Shown here: positions 46,691 through 58,725 of the stretch, one piece after another | Layout: the number at the start of each line of letters is the position of its first letter | Numbering within the stretch: the first letter of the stretch is position 1 | Assembly: GCA_002964805.2 (NCBI GenBank) | Contig: PUDQ02000001.1 | Span: 2,256,001 to 2,320,000, forward strand | DNA from: Trametes villosa | Taxonomy: Eukaryota > Basidiomycota > Agaricomycetes > Polyporales > Polyporaceae | Reading direction: 5' to 3' | Length of the DNA stretch: 64,000 nucleotides | The notes under the pieces: generated by a model | Told to the model about the DNA's origin: nothing | Databases searched by the model: none | What the model saw: the letters and a program-made list of their open reading frames with translations, nothing else | Made by a program: the position numbers and the translations under genes

Positions 46691-48073
46691 ATGGCCATCA
46701 CGAAGGAGCCCGGACAGAAGGGCGTGAACTGGTCGAACATCGCCGTCGGTGAGTGCTTGTCTGCCCCGCACGCGTCGGTGGCTGCTGAGCTGGCCCACGT
46801 GAATGCTGATCGTTCTCCCTCGCAGGCGGCATCATGAACATGGTATGCCCCCGATGTCCACTCACATTGTCTTGATTGCTGAGCGACGCGTCCGCGGTGT
46901 TCTTTGCGATGTGTAGTTTGTGAGTAGTCATTGGAATCCGGTCTATCGGGACAGTACTGACCTCTGACGTAGGAGGCAAGTCTAACACAATACCCCCGAG
47001 TCCGGGCTCGCATGACTTACGCTATATGCTCAGGTTACGACGCTTGGGCAACCGCTAGAGGTGCTGAAGACTCAGATGGCCGCCAACCGGCAACAAACGA
47101 TGTTCCAGGCTCTCCAGACTGTCTGGAGTCGTGGTGGTGTTACTGGTTTCTACCAGGGGCTCATTCCATGGGTGCGTGCCACGGCTTTCACAACCCTGAC
47201 AAACGCTTACGCCGACGTGGTAGGCATGGATAGAGGCGTCGACCAAGGGCGCTGTCTTGCTATTCACCGCCTCGGAGATAGAGACGGCTACTGTCGGCCT
47301 GGGCGTTAACCCCGCTGTGGCCGGTCTCCTGGGTGGTATGGGCGGAGGTATCGCACAGGCATATGCGACTATGGGTACGTACCCTTCTGCGTCCCTACCC
47401 CTCCTACGCTGACGTCGAATCTTTCCGTAGGTTTCTGCACATGTATGAAGACCGCCGAGATCACCCGGCACAAACAGGCCGCGACTGGTATTAAGCCACC
47501 ATCGACGTGGGCCGTCTTCGCGGACATCTACCGTCGGGAGGGTATTGCGGGCATCAACAAGGGCGTGAACGCGGTCGCGGTGCGGCAGTGCACGAACTGG
47601 GGGTCCCGGATGGGCTTCGCGCGTCTCGCGGAGAACACGATCCGGAATATGAAGGGCAAGGGCGAAAACGAGAAGCTCAGCGCGGCGGAGAAGATCCTGT
47701 CTTCGTCCATCGGTGGTGCACTCGCCACGTGGAACCAGCCCATTGAGGTTGTCCGCGTTGAGGTATGTCTCGCACTCCTGGACCCGCGCGGTGAATGAAG
47801 GCTGATATTCCGTCTCTTAGATGCAATCCATGGCGAAGTCTGCGGAGCGCGGGGAGAAGAAGACCATCTTGAACACGCTGAACTACATCTACAAGGAGAA
47901 CGGCATCAAGGGTCTCTACCGTGGTGTCACTCCTCGGATAGGTCTCGGCATCTGGCAGACAATCTGCATGGTGTCTCTGGCGGACTACGTCAAGATCTGG
48001 TACGTCCCCTCGCAATGCCCCCACTGTTGAAGTATACTAACCTGCGCTGGCGAACAGGGTCAAGGGCCAATAG
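46691..48073 (+). CDS. YHM2: Mitochondrial citrate/oxoglutarate carrier Yhm2
   Basis: This inner-membrane carrier of the SLC25 family exchanges citrate for 2-oxoglutarate. Joined exons give [24 protein letters not shown] (read in parts), with the carrier motif PLEVLK, then [22 protein letters not shown], then the Yhm2-specific [34 protein letters not shown] and [13 protein letters not shown], and [15 protein letters not shown]. The ending is YVKIWVKGQ. The 5' end is cut very finely: a 17-nt exon (46826-46842), TTT alone (46917-46919), GAG alone (46973-46975, with a GC donor gcaagt), then 47034 onward. Only this join restores the family sequence NMFEVTTLGQP. ATG 46691; TAG 48071-48073. Confidence 0.93.
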
Positions 48074-48715
48074 CGGCCGTTCGTTCCTTTAGGATATGAC
48101 TGACTGTGCTTAGATACCTAGATTGATGCTCGCTCTGGAGTTCACTTCGTTATTATGTGCTTATTCTACCTTACGCTCGTATCAATACGTGGTTATTGCT
48201 TCACATGTGGACGGCCGGGTCCAGGGATGTGCCAGGCCTTGGTCCGCCAGCAGCGCGTCGCTCTCGAGTCCGCCCAGTCCGGGCGTAGCTGCGCTGCCAC
48301 TGCAGATTCGCCCAGGCTGTTGCAAGGCGCTAAGTAGCAGCCCGATCCCCGTCAAGTAGCGTTTTCTGATGGGTTCTAACAAACCTACTACGTGGTTCGA
48401 CCAACTGTAACAGCGCGCGTTACAGGGAGCTCTCAGGCACTACGCCCGGTTCAAAGGCCAAAGATACAGCATGTCTGGGGTCGAGTGACGGTGCAAGAGC
48501 AGGCGAATGCGGGGTAGAGAAGAAGCCGGAATAGCCGGGGCGCAGAGAAGGAGGGGGTGCTATAGATCGCGATCGAGATCTGGAGAGAGTGGCGGGCCCC
48601 TGGCCTGTTCTCGGGCTCTGCGCGTATATATACCATCCTCAGACTCACGTCCCATGATCCCCTCACTCCCCCCCTCGTCGACGACCCCCATCTCCTCGTC
48701 GCCACCACACCAGCC
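48074..48715. other. Intergenic between YHM2 and the Mpv17 gene
   Basis: Both neighbours point right. The stretch holds the YHM2 3' UTR and the promoter of the Mpv17/PMP22 gene, with a TATA-like element at 48624-48632. No gene is seen. Confidence 0.5.
48624..48632 (+). promoter_or_regulatory. TATA-like box upstream of the Mpv17/PMP22 gene
   Basis: The sequence gtatatata, about 85-90 bp before ATG 48716, lies at a plausible distance for a fungal TATA box with a short leader. Confidence 0.4.
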
Positions 48716-49669
48716 ATGAGCGCCGTCGCCGCACCCCGCAAGCTCAACCCGCTCCTCGCGGCGTACCTCCGCAGCCTCTCCACCAACCCCCTCCGCACCA
48801 AGTCAATCACCACAGGTACATCCCCATGCTCAGGCAGACCACGCTCATACCCATGCTCACGCCCCTATCCCCGCACACAGCGGTCCTGCAGTTCTTCCAG
48901 GAGATCATCGCGTCGCACCTCGCGGGCGCGCCGCCGCCGCGCGTGGCCAAGGACGCGCCGTTCATCGTGCACCTGCTCGCGCGCGCGCAGGTGTCCTCGA
49001 AGGCGTTCAAGATGGCCGCGTACGGCTTCTTCATCTCCGCGCCCGTCGCGCACGTGCTCGTGAACGCGCTCCAGCGCGCGTTCGCGGGCAGGGCCGGCCT
49101 CACCGCGCGCGTCGGCATGCTCCTCGCGAGCCAGCTCATCGTCGCGCCCATCCAGATCTTCTGTGGGTACCCGTCTCACGCACGCGCGGGAATCGCGCTG
49201 TGGTGTCGTGCGAGCGGTGGCTGATGCAGCGACGTGCAGCATATCTGGCCTGCACGGCGGTCATCAACGGCGCACAGTCCGTGGACGAGGTCGCGAAGAC
49301 CGTCAAGGCGGGCTTCGGGAAGGTCATTCGGGTGCGTATGCGTATGGGCGCGCGCCGCCGTCGACCTCCGCGCGTTCTTCCTTCGGCCGCCCAGGGCCTG
49401 ATGCTGACAATTGCCGCGTTGTAGGTGAGCTGGATGACTGGCCCGGTCTACACCGTCTTCGCGCAGCAGTTCCTGCCCGCGGAGATGTGGGTGCCGTTCT
49501 TCACCTTCATGCAGTTCCTCACAGGGGTGAGTGCACCCGCAGCCGCCACCGTCGCGAGGGAATTCTCACATGTGACCCCACGCCACAGACGTACTTCAAC
49601 ACCAAAATCAAGAAGATGCGCCTGGAGGCCGAGAGGAGGGCCAAGGACAAGGAGCCCAAGAGGGACTGA
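48716..49669 (+). CDS. Mpv17/PMP22-family membrane protein
   Basis: This family includes Mpv17 and Sym1 (inner mitochondrial membrane) and PMP22 (peroxisome). The N-terminus KLNPLLAAYLRSLSTNPLRT followed by KSITT is the usual start (LxxYLxxLxxxPLxTKxxT). Then come AVLQFFQEIIASHLAG and MAAYGFFISAPVAHVLVNAL with the GF..SAPVxH pattern. Further on are VGMLLASQLIVAPIQIF, AYLACTAVINGAQSVDEVAK, SWMTGPVYTVFAQQFLP and MWVPFFTFMQFLTG. The C-terminus, YFNTKIKKMRLEAERRAKD, is charged. Four transmembrane segments are expected. Four or so short introns are needed. The W/Q and F-x-x-VP motifs of canonical Mpv17 are altered (W-MTGPVYTVFAQQ, WVPFF), so the exact organelle is left open. Confidence 0.87.
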
Positions 49670-49826
49670 TCCGCCCCCTATACCATCTCATCCGGGGCTC
49701 AGTCCGCGACCTCCGCCATGTGAACTGTTTGCCCCGCTACCATGCTCGCGCATGCGTGAACCCCTGCTTGCTCATCCTCGGGACCTCGGAATATGTACAG
49801 TACGCTATAATACCTATATACACGCT

Positions 49827-52800
49827 CTACGCGAGCCGTCCGACGTCGACGACCGTCACACATGGCCGCTTGCCCGCCTGCGGGCGCTGCAGGTATCGCA
49901 TCTGTCTTGACCGCCAAACCGACGTGGGCGACTCCACGCCGTCCGGGCCAGGTGAAGGCGGCTCGCCGACCTCTGTCTCGGCTGTCCAGGAATCCACCGC
50001 GTAGCATCCTGGGCGCGTCGCCCATAGCTTCGCGTGCGTGGTATATGATTCTGAGGGCTCGAGAATCTTGCGGAACGTTCGGCGACCAGCATATGGAGGG
50101 GGAAGCAGGTCGCTGTATGGACAGCAGGTCAACGAAAATGTGGAATGCGCATGGCAGAATGTACGTACTCGGAGGGGCCGCTCTCCGGACTCTCTGGGCT
50201 CTCCGCCAGCTTGAGCGTCACTCGCGCGGGATGCGTACGTGAGAGATTGCGGAACGTGAAGGCCACGGGAACATGGCAAGGCCTAGCCGACGCACGAAAT
50301 CAGCCACCACGACATGCAAGTTGACCAGCCAGACTACGCACCCTTGTCTGAAGTCATGCTCTACGACCGCGCCGTCCTGCACGAACACCGCCACAGGGTC
50401 CTCCTCGCGGTTCCACTCGCACGCCTGGACGGCCTCGAGGATCGCCGCGCGCTCGCGCTGCGTCTCCGCGTACATCGAGCGCTTCACCTTCGTCGCCTGC
50501 GCCGCGCGCACAATCTCGCGCAGTGCCGCGTGCCCCGCGCCGAGCGTCGGGCCCTGCAGCAGGATGTGGCCCGCGCGCTTCTGCGCGGGCAGCTCCCAGA
50601 AGAGCACGACGTCGACCGTGGCGGGGTTGTACAGGGGGAAGACGGCGCGGTGCAGCCGCGCGGGGATGTCGGGGTGTGCGGCGGCGGTCGCTTGCGCGGT
50701 CATGGTGCGTCGGCCGCAGTGGATGAAGTGTTGGGTGGCGGGGTTGCTGAGAGGTACGATATCCGTGTCCTATAAGAACGTCAGCAATGAGCATGTTGGA
50801 AGGTCAGGGACTACCAACCGATGCAATATGTGCGCAAGTGAGATCCAGAAGGGGCGGTTCCGAGGGGTCGACCGGGTCTTCTTGCAGGACCGCACGGATT
50901 TTACGGGCGACAAAATCCCTTGTTTCCGATACGCCCGCCCCTGCAGACCACGGCTGTGCGCCTAATGAGATGTTTGCAACTTGGTGGGGAGGAACGAGTG
51001 TGCTGCTAGCAGGGCGGAACCAAAAGATTCAGCAAGCAATCGTCTGCTTATAGCTGAATTGCTCACGTTGAAGAGGGGGCCATCGGTGAGCACTCCCAGG
51101 TGGCGCTCATGGTAGATATCTGCTTCAGCTCGATATTGCTCGACCCGGTAACGTTCTCAATCTCCACGGTGACGACGTAGGCTTGGTCCGGAGACGCGCT
51201 TGGGCGCGCAGAAGTCGTGACCTTGAGGATAGGCTTTACCTCGTACCTTCGCGTCACTCGTGCAGAGTGGAAGGCAGTACCATCGGCCTACGCAGCTCGT
51301 CATTAATCGGGGATACACTGACTGAAGCAGACGTATGCACCTCGCGGAAGACGAACAACAGAGAGAGGTCCTTCTCGCCATGATGTGCAGCATGGAGGAT
51401 GAATGGCAGCTGTATCTCTTCTCCTGGTGCGAGTTGAGGTGCAGAGTGGACGGCTTCTAGTGGTACGCGATACGGCTCCCGCGGTGCGAGGGAGTTGGTG
51501 GATTGCAGTATCTCAGTTTTTGGCGGTGAAGATGATGACGCTTATGCGGTAGGGTTCGGTAAGTGGATGTCTTTGCATCGCAATGAGGACATACCTGTGG
51601 AGTCGCTGCTGCCAGCATGGAACCACAGCCCATCCTCCTGCCCGGTGACTACCCAAAGCTCGTTGATGGGCCGCGTTCCCGAGTTCGTCAGCCAAACTCG
51701 TTGCCGCTTGTACTCTCCTTGGGCGAGGTTGAGATGCCTGTCGTCGACGAAGTGCGCGTGCATGCGTTGCCCTGCCTCCTCCACATCGATCTTCATGTAC
51801 ACATCTGGAGCGTACACCTTGCCTTGCCTCTGAATAGGGGTATCGTTGAGGCGGCGGCCGCGTACAGCCAATGATTCTGTCGCCGGTAGGAGCGAGAAGA
51901 ACTCGTATACAGCCTGCGTGACGACCAGTGCAGCAGGACGGGTGCACTTTACCGCCACGGGTATCTACAGTGAAGGGTTCATCAGACGTCCATATGATTT
52001 TTGCTCAGCATATACTCACTGTGCGGGTATCTTTGGGGCCCAGGGCGATGTCATCAATTACCTCCACCTCCACAAAGTCCGGATTTGAGCCAGCTTCCTT
52101 CTCGGACGCCTCTCGTACTGATACAGTCAGCCCAGAAAGCGTGACCTCAACATCGAGAGGGTTCCGCAGTGCAATATCCACCCAGAAGGTCTCTGTAGGT
52201 GATGTCAGCCCCCGAATGCTGAGCCTACCTGCGGCGCACCCACCATTAACCGCAGCTTGCCCGCTCTTCCCAAGCTTCTCCTTGCCGCAGGAGGACCAGA
52301 ATGCCGTCCAATCCTGCTCGAGTTGCTCCCACGCTGCAGAGTCGCCTTCGACCGCGTCTCCGGGGAACCTGACTCGCGTGTGCTTCGCCTGGCAGAACGT
52401 TATCGGGAGCTGCAGCCCCAGTTTCTTCCACGCATCGCCCTCTGTCGTTCGGAAGTGCTGCGTGCTGCGGGTGAGGTGACATCCTGCAGTGCGAACGCGG
52501 ATGGCTCACCCTGAACGCCACCCGGAAGTCTTCAAGATAGACCTTGTCCCGGCTTGGCAGAGGCAGGAGTGGAGACCCCGCGCCATTGGCAGCAGAAGCA
52601 GTATATGGTTGCGCCCCAAGGGATACCAACGGCTTCAGGAGCCCGAGGAAAAATTTGACAGCGGCGGCAGTGTCTCCAGTGGTATACAGCAGTCTTCCTG
52701 GAGTGCAACCTTGCGTCAGTCAACGTGAGCGGTGTTTCGGAAGGTCTGTCACTGGCCTAGCTCATGCTCGATAGCAGGGAGGACCGCAGTAAAACCCTCC

Positions 52801-55070
52801 CATTGAATCGCGCTGCGGTCTTCGCTCTCCCAGAACGACGGGGAGAGTTCTTTCGGCGGCCGATCGCGGTACAAGCCGTGGGCTTTGCGGAAGAAGAACA
52901 TCGCCAGCGGTTTCTGCCAGACATGAACTCAAGAATTAGCTTCCATCAGACGACTGCAGCAACCCGTAACGCACAATCCCTGTCTTCTCGAGCTTCTCGG
53001 CGGCGATGAGGTACCAAAACGCTGCTTTCCGCCGAAGGCCCTTGATCTCGCTGAGGAACGCGGCGTGCGCAAACAAGATGGCAGTCGGAGGCTCTTCTGC
53101 CTTGAGGTCCCATCAGTATTTCCGTAGTCTGCCAATCGCACGCGGGAGAAGTAGAAAGGGCTTACACTGTACGCCGCCTTCACAAGCCATCTTTCACCCT
53201 CCAGCGTGGAGTTCAGGAACTCCTGACGGTCAATGCCTGTCTCCCACCGCACTGCGTACGCAAGCGCCCTGTACTGGGCGTGAGCAGGAGCTTCTCCTGA
53301 CCCTTGCCGGGGCTGTGGGCCCCGGAGTATTGACAAGGAGTGTTCGGCGTGCAAGGACAGGGCAGGAGACGGCGCAGAGAGTAATGGCAAGATGTCCTGA
53401 AAGCGCACATGAGTGTTCGTCCAAGCTGCCTGTTAACCAGTCGAAAACATACGGAGCCACCTCTACCTTCTTTCCTCAACGTCTCCCATACCGAGATAGC
53501 CAGCTTGTAGTCGCCTAGGATAGTCGCGAACTCGGCAAGCCGCCGTTGCTGGTTGACATTGCCGCCGCCCATCGTCGAAACCGACGTGACAGACGCAATG
53601 GAGCTGACGGAGCTATTCGTACCATGCGTGAACCTGGTTGACACAGAAGAAACAGACGGGCTGGAGCCATGCGTGGGCGTCGCCGGTGAGGACGATGCGG
53701 ATGAAGCTCCAAAGAGCCGGCGTGTTGACGAGAACAAACGCGATGGGAGGCGTCGCGACGAGGAGTACTGTCTGAAGTTGAGCGCACAAACAGGAATGCG
53801 AGGGCAACGGTGCCTACGTTCTCATTCCACTCCACCACGCATTTCTCCATCCAGGGTACGAGGCTCATGGTAACGAACTCGCGCACAAAGCGGCCGATTT
53901 GCTGAATATCGTCCTGTGTTAACCGCAGAGTGCTTCCTGTGTACACATTCGGTGAAGGCGGTGGGTTGTCCGTCAGCTTGTCAGACGCCTTGATGGTCAA
54001 GGGAGGAGGCCGCAGTTGCGGCATGGGTGATGCGGGATGAGGAGGTGGTGTGGGTGCAGGAGATATCGCGGTACTACTGGGGCGGGAGGGTTGGGGTGTG
54101 CGGGGAGGTGAATGGAGGGAGGATATCGTCGGAAGGCGTGGTGGTAACGCGGGTACCGGCACGGGGGAAGGTAAGGGATCTGTGGGGAGGTGGAGGGGCA
54201 GCAGGAAGCTGTGTAGACCATACTGTTTCTTGACCGCGTTGAATAATGCTTCTGCTCTGTGAGGAGTAGGGAAACACGAGGGATGTGCTCAGCAAAGCAG
54301 TAGATATTTTGAACATGACGACATACATTGGGTCTGCAAGCGGCGAATCGGAGGGGTGTATGATCAGGAAGTAGCGCATGGACGTGAGGTCTACCCATGG
54401 TGGGAAGTCAAATGCGCGTGCGGCGAGATCCTGGAGGGCCTGTAGCGGATTCGCCGCGGTGGTGGTCACCGCCAATATAACTGCGGTTAATCAAGACCAC
54501 ATTCAGCGTCATTCCCCACAAAACACTGATTTGAGCGGGAACGTACGCGACACAGGATGATTCCACCCCTCCGAGCTGCTCGGGACGTGGTCTCCCTCGA
54601 CACACCGCTTCACCTCCTCCCACCACGGCGTTCGGTCTCTCCACATCTTCCCGCCATCCTCGGTGGAGTTTGACTCGAGCATGTCCACCCACTTCTGGCA
54701 GCGCTGTGAGATGCGCGAGCCCATCCAGTCCATCATCCGCCCCGCGCGCTGCTCTTCATCCTCGTGCACGGCATCTTCTATATCTACAACGTCCGAGAAG
54801 CGCAGGGCGAAGGACGCATGCGGTACAGACGTCAGGGACGTAGTCCTGGTCGTGACTGTGCACAATAATCTGTATGTTAGCGTCTGCCGCGGATACACGG
54901 CGCTCAAAATGGCGAGGGTGCGCGCACGTACTTTGAGGGAGCGGTGAGAAGCATTGCAGGATCTCCGGCAGTGGAGGTAGGCGAGCACCCTCGAGGACCT
55001 CTTGGACATCAGGCGAGGCCAAGATGCATATGTGCGGGCTGAGAGAAGTAGGCAAGGTCGGCGGCGCCAT
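49827..55070 (-). CDS. TRS85: TRAPP complex subunit Trs85/TRAPPC8
   Basis: This large (roughly 1,400 residue) subunit of the TRAPPIII complex activates Ypt1/Rab1 in autophagy and ER-Golgi traffic. It starts MAPPTLPTSLSPHICILASP, then LPPLPEILQCFSPLPQ|ITTRTTSLTSVPHASFALRF, the conserved Trs85 N-terminus. Next are DEEQRAGRMMDWMGSRISQR, DDIQQIGRFVREFVTMSLVP, a Ser-rich insert, RRLAEFATILGDYKLAISVW, ALSLHAEHSL and WETGIDRQEFLNS. Later parts include WYLIAAEKLEKTG and YTTGDTAAAVKFFLGLLKPL. C-terminal beta-rich parts are DFRQGPCHVPVAFTFRNLSR and TFRKILEPSESYTTHAKLW, with the end at TVVDVGRLA, stop 49827-49829. About twenty short introns are required; borders in the middle are approximate. It converges on the Mpv17 gene, 157 bp apart. 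Confidence 0.88.
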
Positions 55071-55612
55071 ATTCTAGCCTCTCGGGTAGAGTGAACCTTG
55101 CAGCGGATTCTTCGGATTCCGGGAAGAAGCTCGTCCTCGGTCTATGTTCAGCGTCCAGACTTGCCTCAGGAGACAGAGATCATGTATCTAGTACACCGCA
55201 GATACCAGTGAGAGCCCGAGAACGCAGAAGATGGGTACGCGCAGCCAAGGCACGAGAGCGCGCGCGAGATGGTCGTGGACAGAGGCCAGCGCTGGGCTGC
55301 TTCAAGTCGCGTGTCACTCTCCTCCGCTCCTCCACCCTCCGTGCGCGCGATGCCGACATCTCGCTCTACTGCCGTGTCATCCGAACGTCGAGCAGGTGCG
55401 TAGCCTTACACGTCATTTCATACCGGTGTGGGTGCGAGTAGTCCTCCCAATCAATTCGGTAGAACTCAATGGCAAGTTCATCTAATACTACATCCTCCGT
55501 GTATTTGTACATGTACATGCGCGCACGAGCCGACAACTAGCAAGAGATATCCGAAGCATTACAACAAGACCGAGAGTCCTTCAGGTCAAAGGCATGAGCC
55601 GCATGGAGATCC
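55071..55612. other. Intergenic, TRS85 promoter and WW-gene 3' UTR
   Basis: Both neighbours are on the minus strand. No gene or clear element is seen in this 542-bp stretch. Confidence 0.5.
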
Positions 55613-56575
55613 TTAAAATCCTCCTCCGCCGAATCCTCCGTCAAACCCTCCTCCGCCATCGAACCCTCCTCCGTACCCACCATCGCCCCAACCTCCCCCA
55701 AAGCCAGGGCCGTCAAGCATATCACCGAGAAGCAGGCCGCCGGCGGCGCCAGCTAGGAGCGGCATGCCGATGCCCCCGCCGCCAAAGCCTGACCGGCCTG
55801 ACCTGCCGAAGCCTGACCTACCGTAGCCTCCGCCGTATCCGCCATATCCGCCGCCGAGGCCTCCTCCCATGGACCATGGGTTGCCCATGGGTGCAGCGTA
55901 GACGGTCCGTCCATACGATCGTTGGCCGAGGCCGCCCAATCCGCCCATGGGCGACGATACGCGCTGCTGTTGGCGCTGCTCCTGTAGACGGCGACGCTGT
56001 TCAAGCAACTGCCGCATGTACTGTGGTGTGTCACTTTGTTAGTAATGTCCTCTGCGGAAGCGTCGATTGCACACGTACCTCTTCCTCCTGCCTTCTCTCT
56101 TCCCGTCGCTTCGCCTCACGCTCCTCCTTGGTCCCAATCGCCTTGTCTTTCATCTTGCCGAAGAAGCCCCTCTCCTGTCCACCCACTACGGGGGTCCCCG
56201 GATGCGAGTTTGCACTCCTCCCACTCTCCTGCGGTACGTTCAAGCGGGAGCCGGAAGGGCTGGCAGCGCCATGGTACGAATGGCGCCTCGGGGAGTAGGG
56301 CGGCGGGGCCTCGCTCGGCGTCCCGCTTGGACGTTCGCGCGAGAGACGATCGCGAATGTCTGGATGCTCGCGAAGGAACTGCGCGTCTTCGTACGGGTGC
56401 ACCCAGATAGACCGGGGTGGCTTCGCCTTCGTGTCGACCTATTGAGCGGGGCCTATCAATGAGTTGCACTCGGAGATGAAGTCGTGAAGCCTGATTGTAC
56501 CCAGAATGGGTGTTTCGTGTTAGGGTCGTATTCCTGGACCCAGCCGTTGGGCAGCTGTTCGTTCTCGTAGCTCAT
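55613..56575 (-). CDS. WW-domain protein with Gly-rich tail
   Basis: The start is ATG 56573-56575. One WW domain opens the protein: LPNGWVQEYDPNTKHPFW|VDTKAKPPRSIWVHPYED, with both Trp residues and the Y/F-x-x motif; an intron cuts it after the central aromatic pair. WW domains bind Pro-rich ligands such as PPxY. A Ser/Pro-rich region includes its own PPPYSP motif, which could be bound in cis or in trans. After FFGKMKDKAIGTKEEREAKR and an intron comes a Gln/Arg-rich helix (LLEQRRRLQEQRQQQR). The tail is Gly/Phe/Tyr-rich (GGGYGGYGGGYGRSGFG) with a hydrophobic MPLLAGAAGGLLLGDMLDG patch. This WW-plus-glycine-tail layout is common in fungi, but the function is unknown. Length is about 285 residues; TAA at 55613-55615. 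Confidence 0.88.
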
Positions 56576-57143
56576 GATGAAGTCGTCGTCGTAGTCGTAA
56601 GATGGTTATGGAGGGTGGTAAGCAGAGAGGATCCGCCGAGTCTGGAGCTCTCAAGTACTCTGCCAAGGGGGCGCTTACACTCCACCGCCGCAAAGGTGGC
56701 CCATGGCTGTACTGACGTCATCGTGTCTTCATGATCGAGATCTCCGGGCACACATACAGCACTTGCTTCACTTCGGTTGCAGAACACCATTCAGTATGTA
56801 GATAGGATGCAAGGCTACTGTACAAGTTAGGTAGTACCAACGGTATCGCTATAGGCTTCCGAGATGTTGATGAGGGTGTAGTCCGCGAGAAAACGAGATC
56901 ATGCCAATAATTTAACGGCGAAGAATGAAGAAAGGAGACGGAGGTATCATAGCTAGGCAGGTACGAGGCTCGGCGTCGGAGAGCCACGCCTCATGCGTGC
57001 AGGACGATCCAGGGGAGAGCTTCGGGGCATAGAGTTGACCTGCTCTTATGCCCACGACCCTCGCAAGACGCGCTACACAGAAGGCAACTCAACAACCCCG
57101 TCCCGCGCGATCGAGAACGTAAAGCAAGACGTACCTGATGCAC
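56576..57143. other. Intergenic, WW-gene promoter side
   Basis: The stretch holds the promoter of the WW gene and the 3' end region of the next minus-strand gene. No supported gene. Confidence 0.5.
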
Positions 57144-58167
57144 TCAGTACATCTTCGCTCGGCGGTCCCTATGCGCCTCGACGCGCCGCGTCGCCGTTTC
57201 GGGCACGCGCGCGTCCTTCCCTGCCCCCGCCTGCTTTCCCTGGCCGCGTCCGCGGCCGCGGTTCCGGCGACGCCGCCTCCGCTGCGACGGCGTGGACGTC
57301 GTCTGCGGCGGCGTCTCGTCTGAGGGCAGCGGTTGCTGCGCCGCCTCCACTCCCCCCGCACCCGGGACCGTCTTCCACGGCGTGTCCTGGTCGCCGGCCA
57401 CAGAGCCCCAGCCCTCCGCCGGGTCGGGATCGTCGGGCCAGTACTTCTGCTCGATCGCGATGCGCGCGAGCGATGCCGTCGAGTGCGTCGGCGCGCGCAT
57501 CCCCTCGTACCACTGCCACCCTCGGTCCTCCGAGAACCCGTCCCCGTACGGGTCGAACGAGCCCCCGGCGTACCAGTGGCCCAGCACGCCGTCGCACTCC
57601 TCGAGCGGCCACTCCTCCTGCTCCTGCTCTGGCTCCTCCTCGTCGTTCCAGTCGTCGTACTTCTCCTGCCAGTGCTCCTCCTGGTACTCCTTGTCGTACT
57701 TCGTGATGAAGACGTCAAGGTGCGCGGGCGTCTCCCCGCGCGCGGCCGCCGCGATGCCGTCCATCCAGAAGTTGACGTACGCGTTCACCCGGACGGACGT
57801 GTACGCCTCGTGGTCCCAGGCGGACGCGCCGCGGGGCACGTTCGGCGTCGTCCAGTCGCACTCGGGCGCGCGGGTGAAGTCCCAGAGCGCAGCTTCCGCG
57901 AGCTTCGCCTGGTGCTTCGCGTTCTCGCGCTCGTGCCGCAGCGCGGCGGCGACCGTCATCGGCTGGCCCTGTGCGCGGTCGGGGGGCGTGCAGATCTTGC
58001 AGTATACCTGCCAGCTGCGGCCCTTGACGGGGATGAAATCTGGCGGGGGCGGACATGGGTGAGCCACACGGTGCGCGGGGCGTTGGGATGGGATGGGTGT
58101 GTGAGCGCAGACACTCACCCTGCGGGTTTTTGAACTCGGCGGAGGACGAGGCGTCGCACTTGCCCAT
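57144..58167 (-). CDS. Uncharacterised protein with C2H2-like finger and basic tail
   Basis: I do not recognise a named family. ATG 58165-58167 gives MGKCDASSSAEFKNPQ, then an intron of about 75 nt, then DFIPVKGRSWQVYCKICTPP. The pattern C-x2-C-x18-H-x6-H (CKIC...LRHERENAKH) resembles a C2H2 or U1-type finger, often RNA- or DNA-binding. The middle is acidic and Trp/Tyr-rich (EYQEEHWQEKYDDWNDEEEP). A second block follows, WYAGGSFDPYGDGFSEDRGW. The C-terminus is very basic (QRRRRRRNRGRGRGQGK, then ATRRVEAHRDRRAKMY), a likely nuclear localisation and nucleic-acid-binding region. Strong GC3 bias and a long open exon support a real gene. Length is about 315 residues. Confidence 0.8.
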
Positions 58168-58725
58168 TGTAACGCGAGTAAAGGGTGATAGGTGTGTGAG
58201 TGGGTAGCAAGGCGAAGCTAGAGGGACGGATGGGTGGAAAGACGCAAAGGGCGGCGGGACGGCGGGCTGGGCTATATAGCCCTGCCTCCGTCGGAGTTCT
58301 GCAACGCGTCCCTAGTCCCTTTGTCCTCCCCCCGCCCTAAGCGCCGTTAGCCAGAATCACGGATTGGGCAGATTCAGCCAGAGATCTCATTGTAGCCATG
58401 ATCGGCGCGCCCGGATTGGCTCCGGGCAACGGATCTAGCCCCTTGGGCTCGGAGGCACTCACCGCTGCGAGTGGCCACTCGCGAGCACGACTGCGTGGGC
58501 GGCCGCAGGCGTGCTACTGCACTTCGCGCCTTCGCACACTGCGGTTTCGGGAGTCGGGTTGCGCACACGGAGATACGGCGGGCGACGCCGGGGCTTTAAG
58601 AGGAGGAGAATACAACTATAGTTCAGCGTCCATGCAATGTATGTATACTCACTACAAGCCCGATGAAGAAGACTACGCTGAGAGAAGTCCGCGGGAACCC
58701 ATACGAGGAAGAAGCTTCGAGTCTA
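58168..58725. other. Intergenic with palindromic TATA element
   Basis: The stretch holds the promoter of the C2H2-like gene and the 3' side of the LCCL gene. The plus-strand frame at 58398-58790 has no motif. Confidence 0.5.
58269..58282 (-). promoter_or_regulatory. TATA-containing palindrome upstream of the C2H2-like gene
   Basis: The perfect 14-bp palindrome gggctatatagccc lies about 100 bp before the ATG at 58165-58167, a plausible core promoter position. Confidence 0.45.

Noticed and set aside
49699..50242. Plus-strand frames opposite the 3' end of TRS85
   Set aside because: Antisense to the last TRS85 exons, which carry the family C-terminus.
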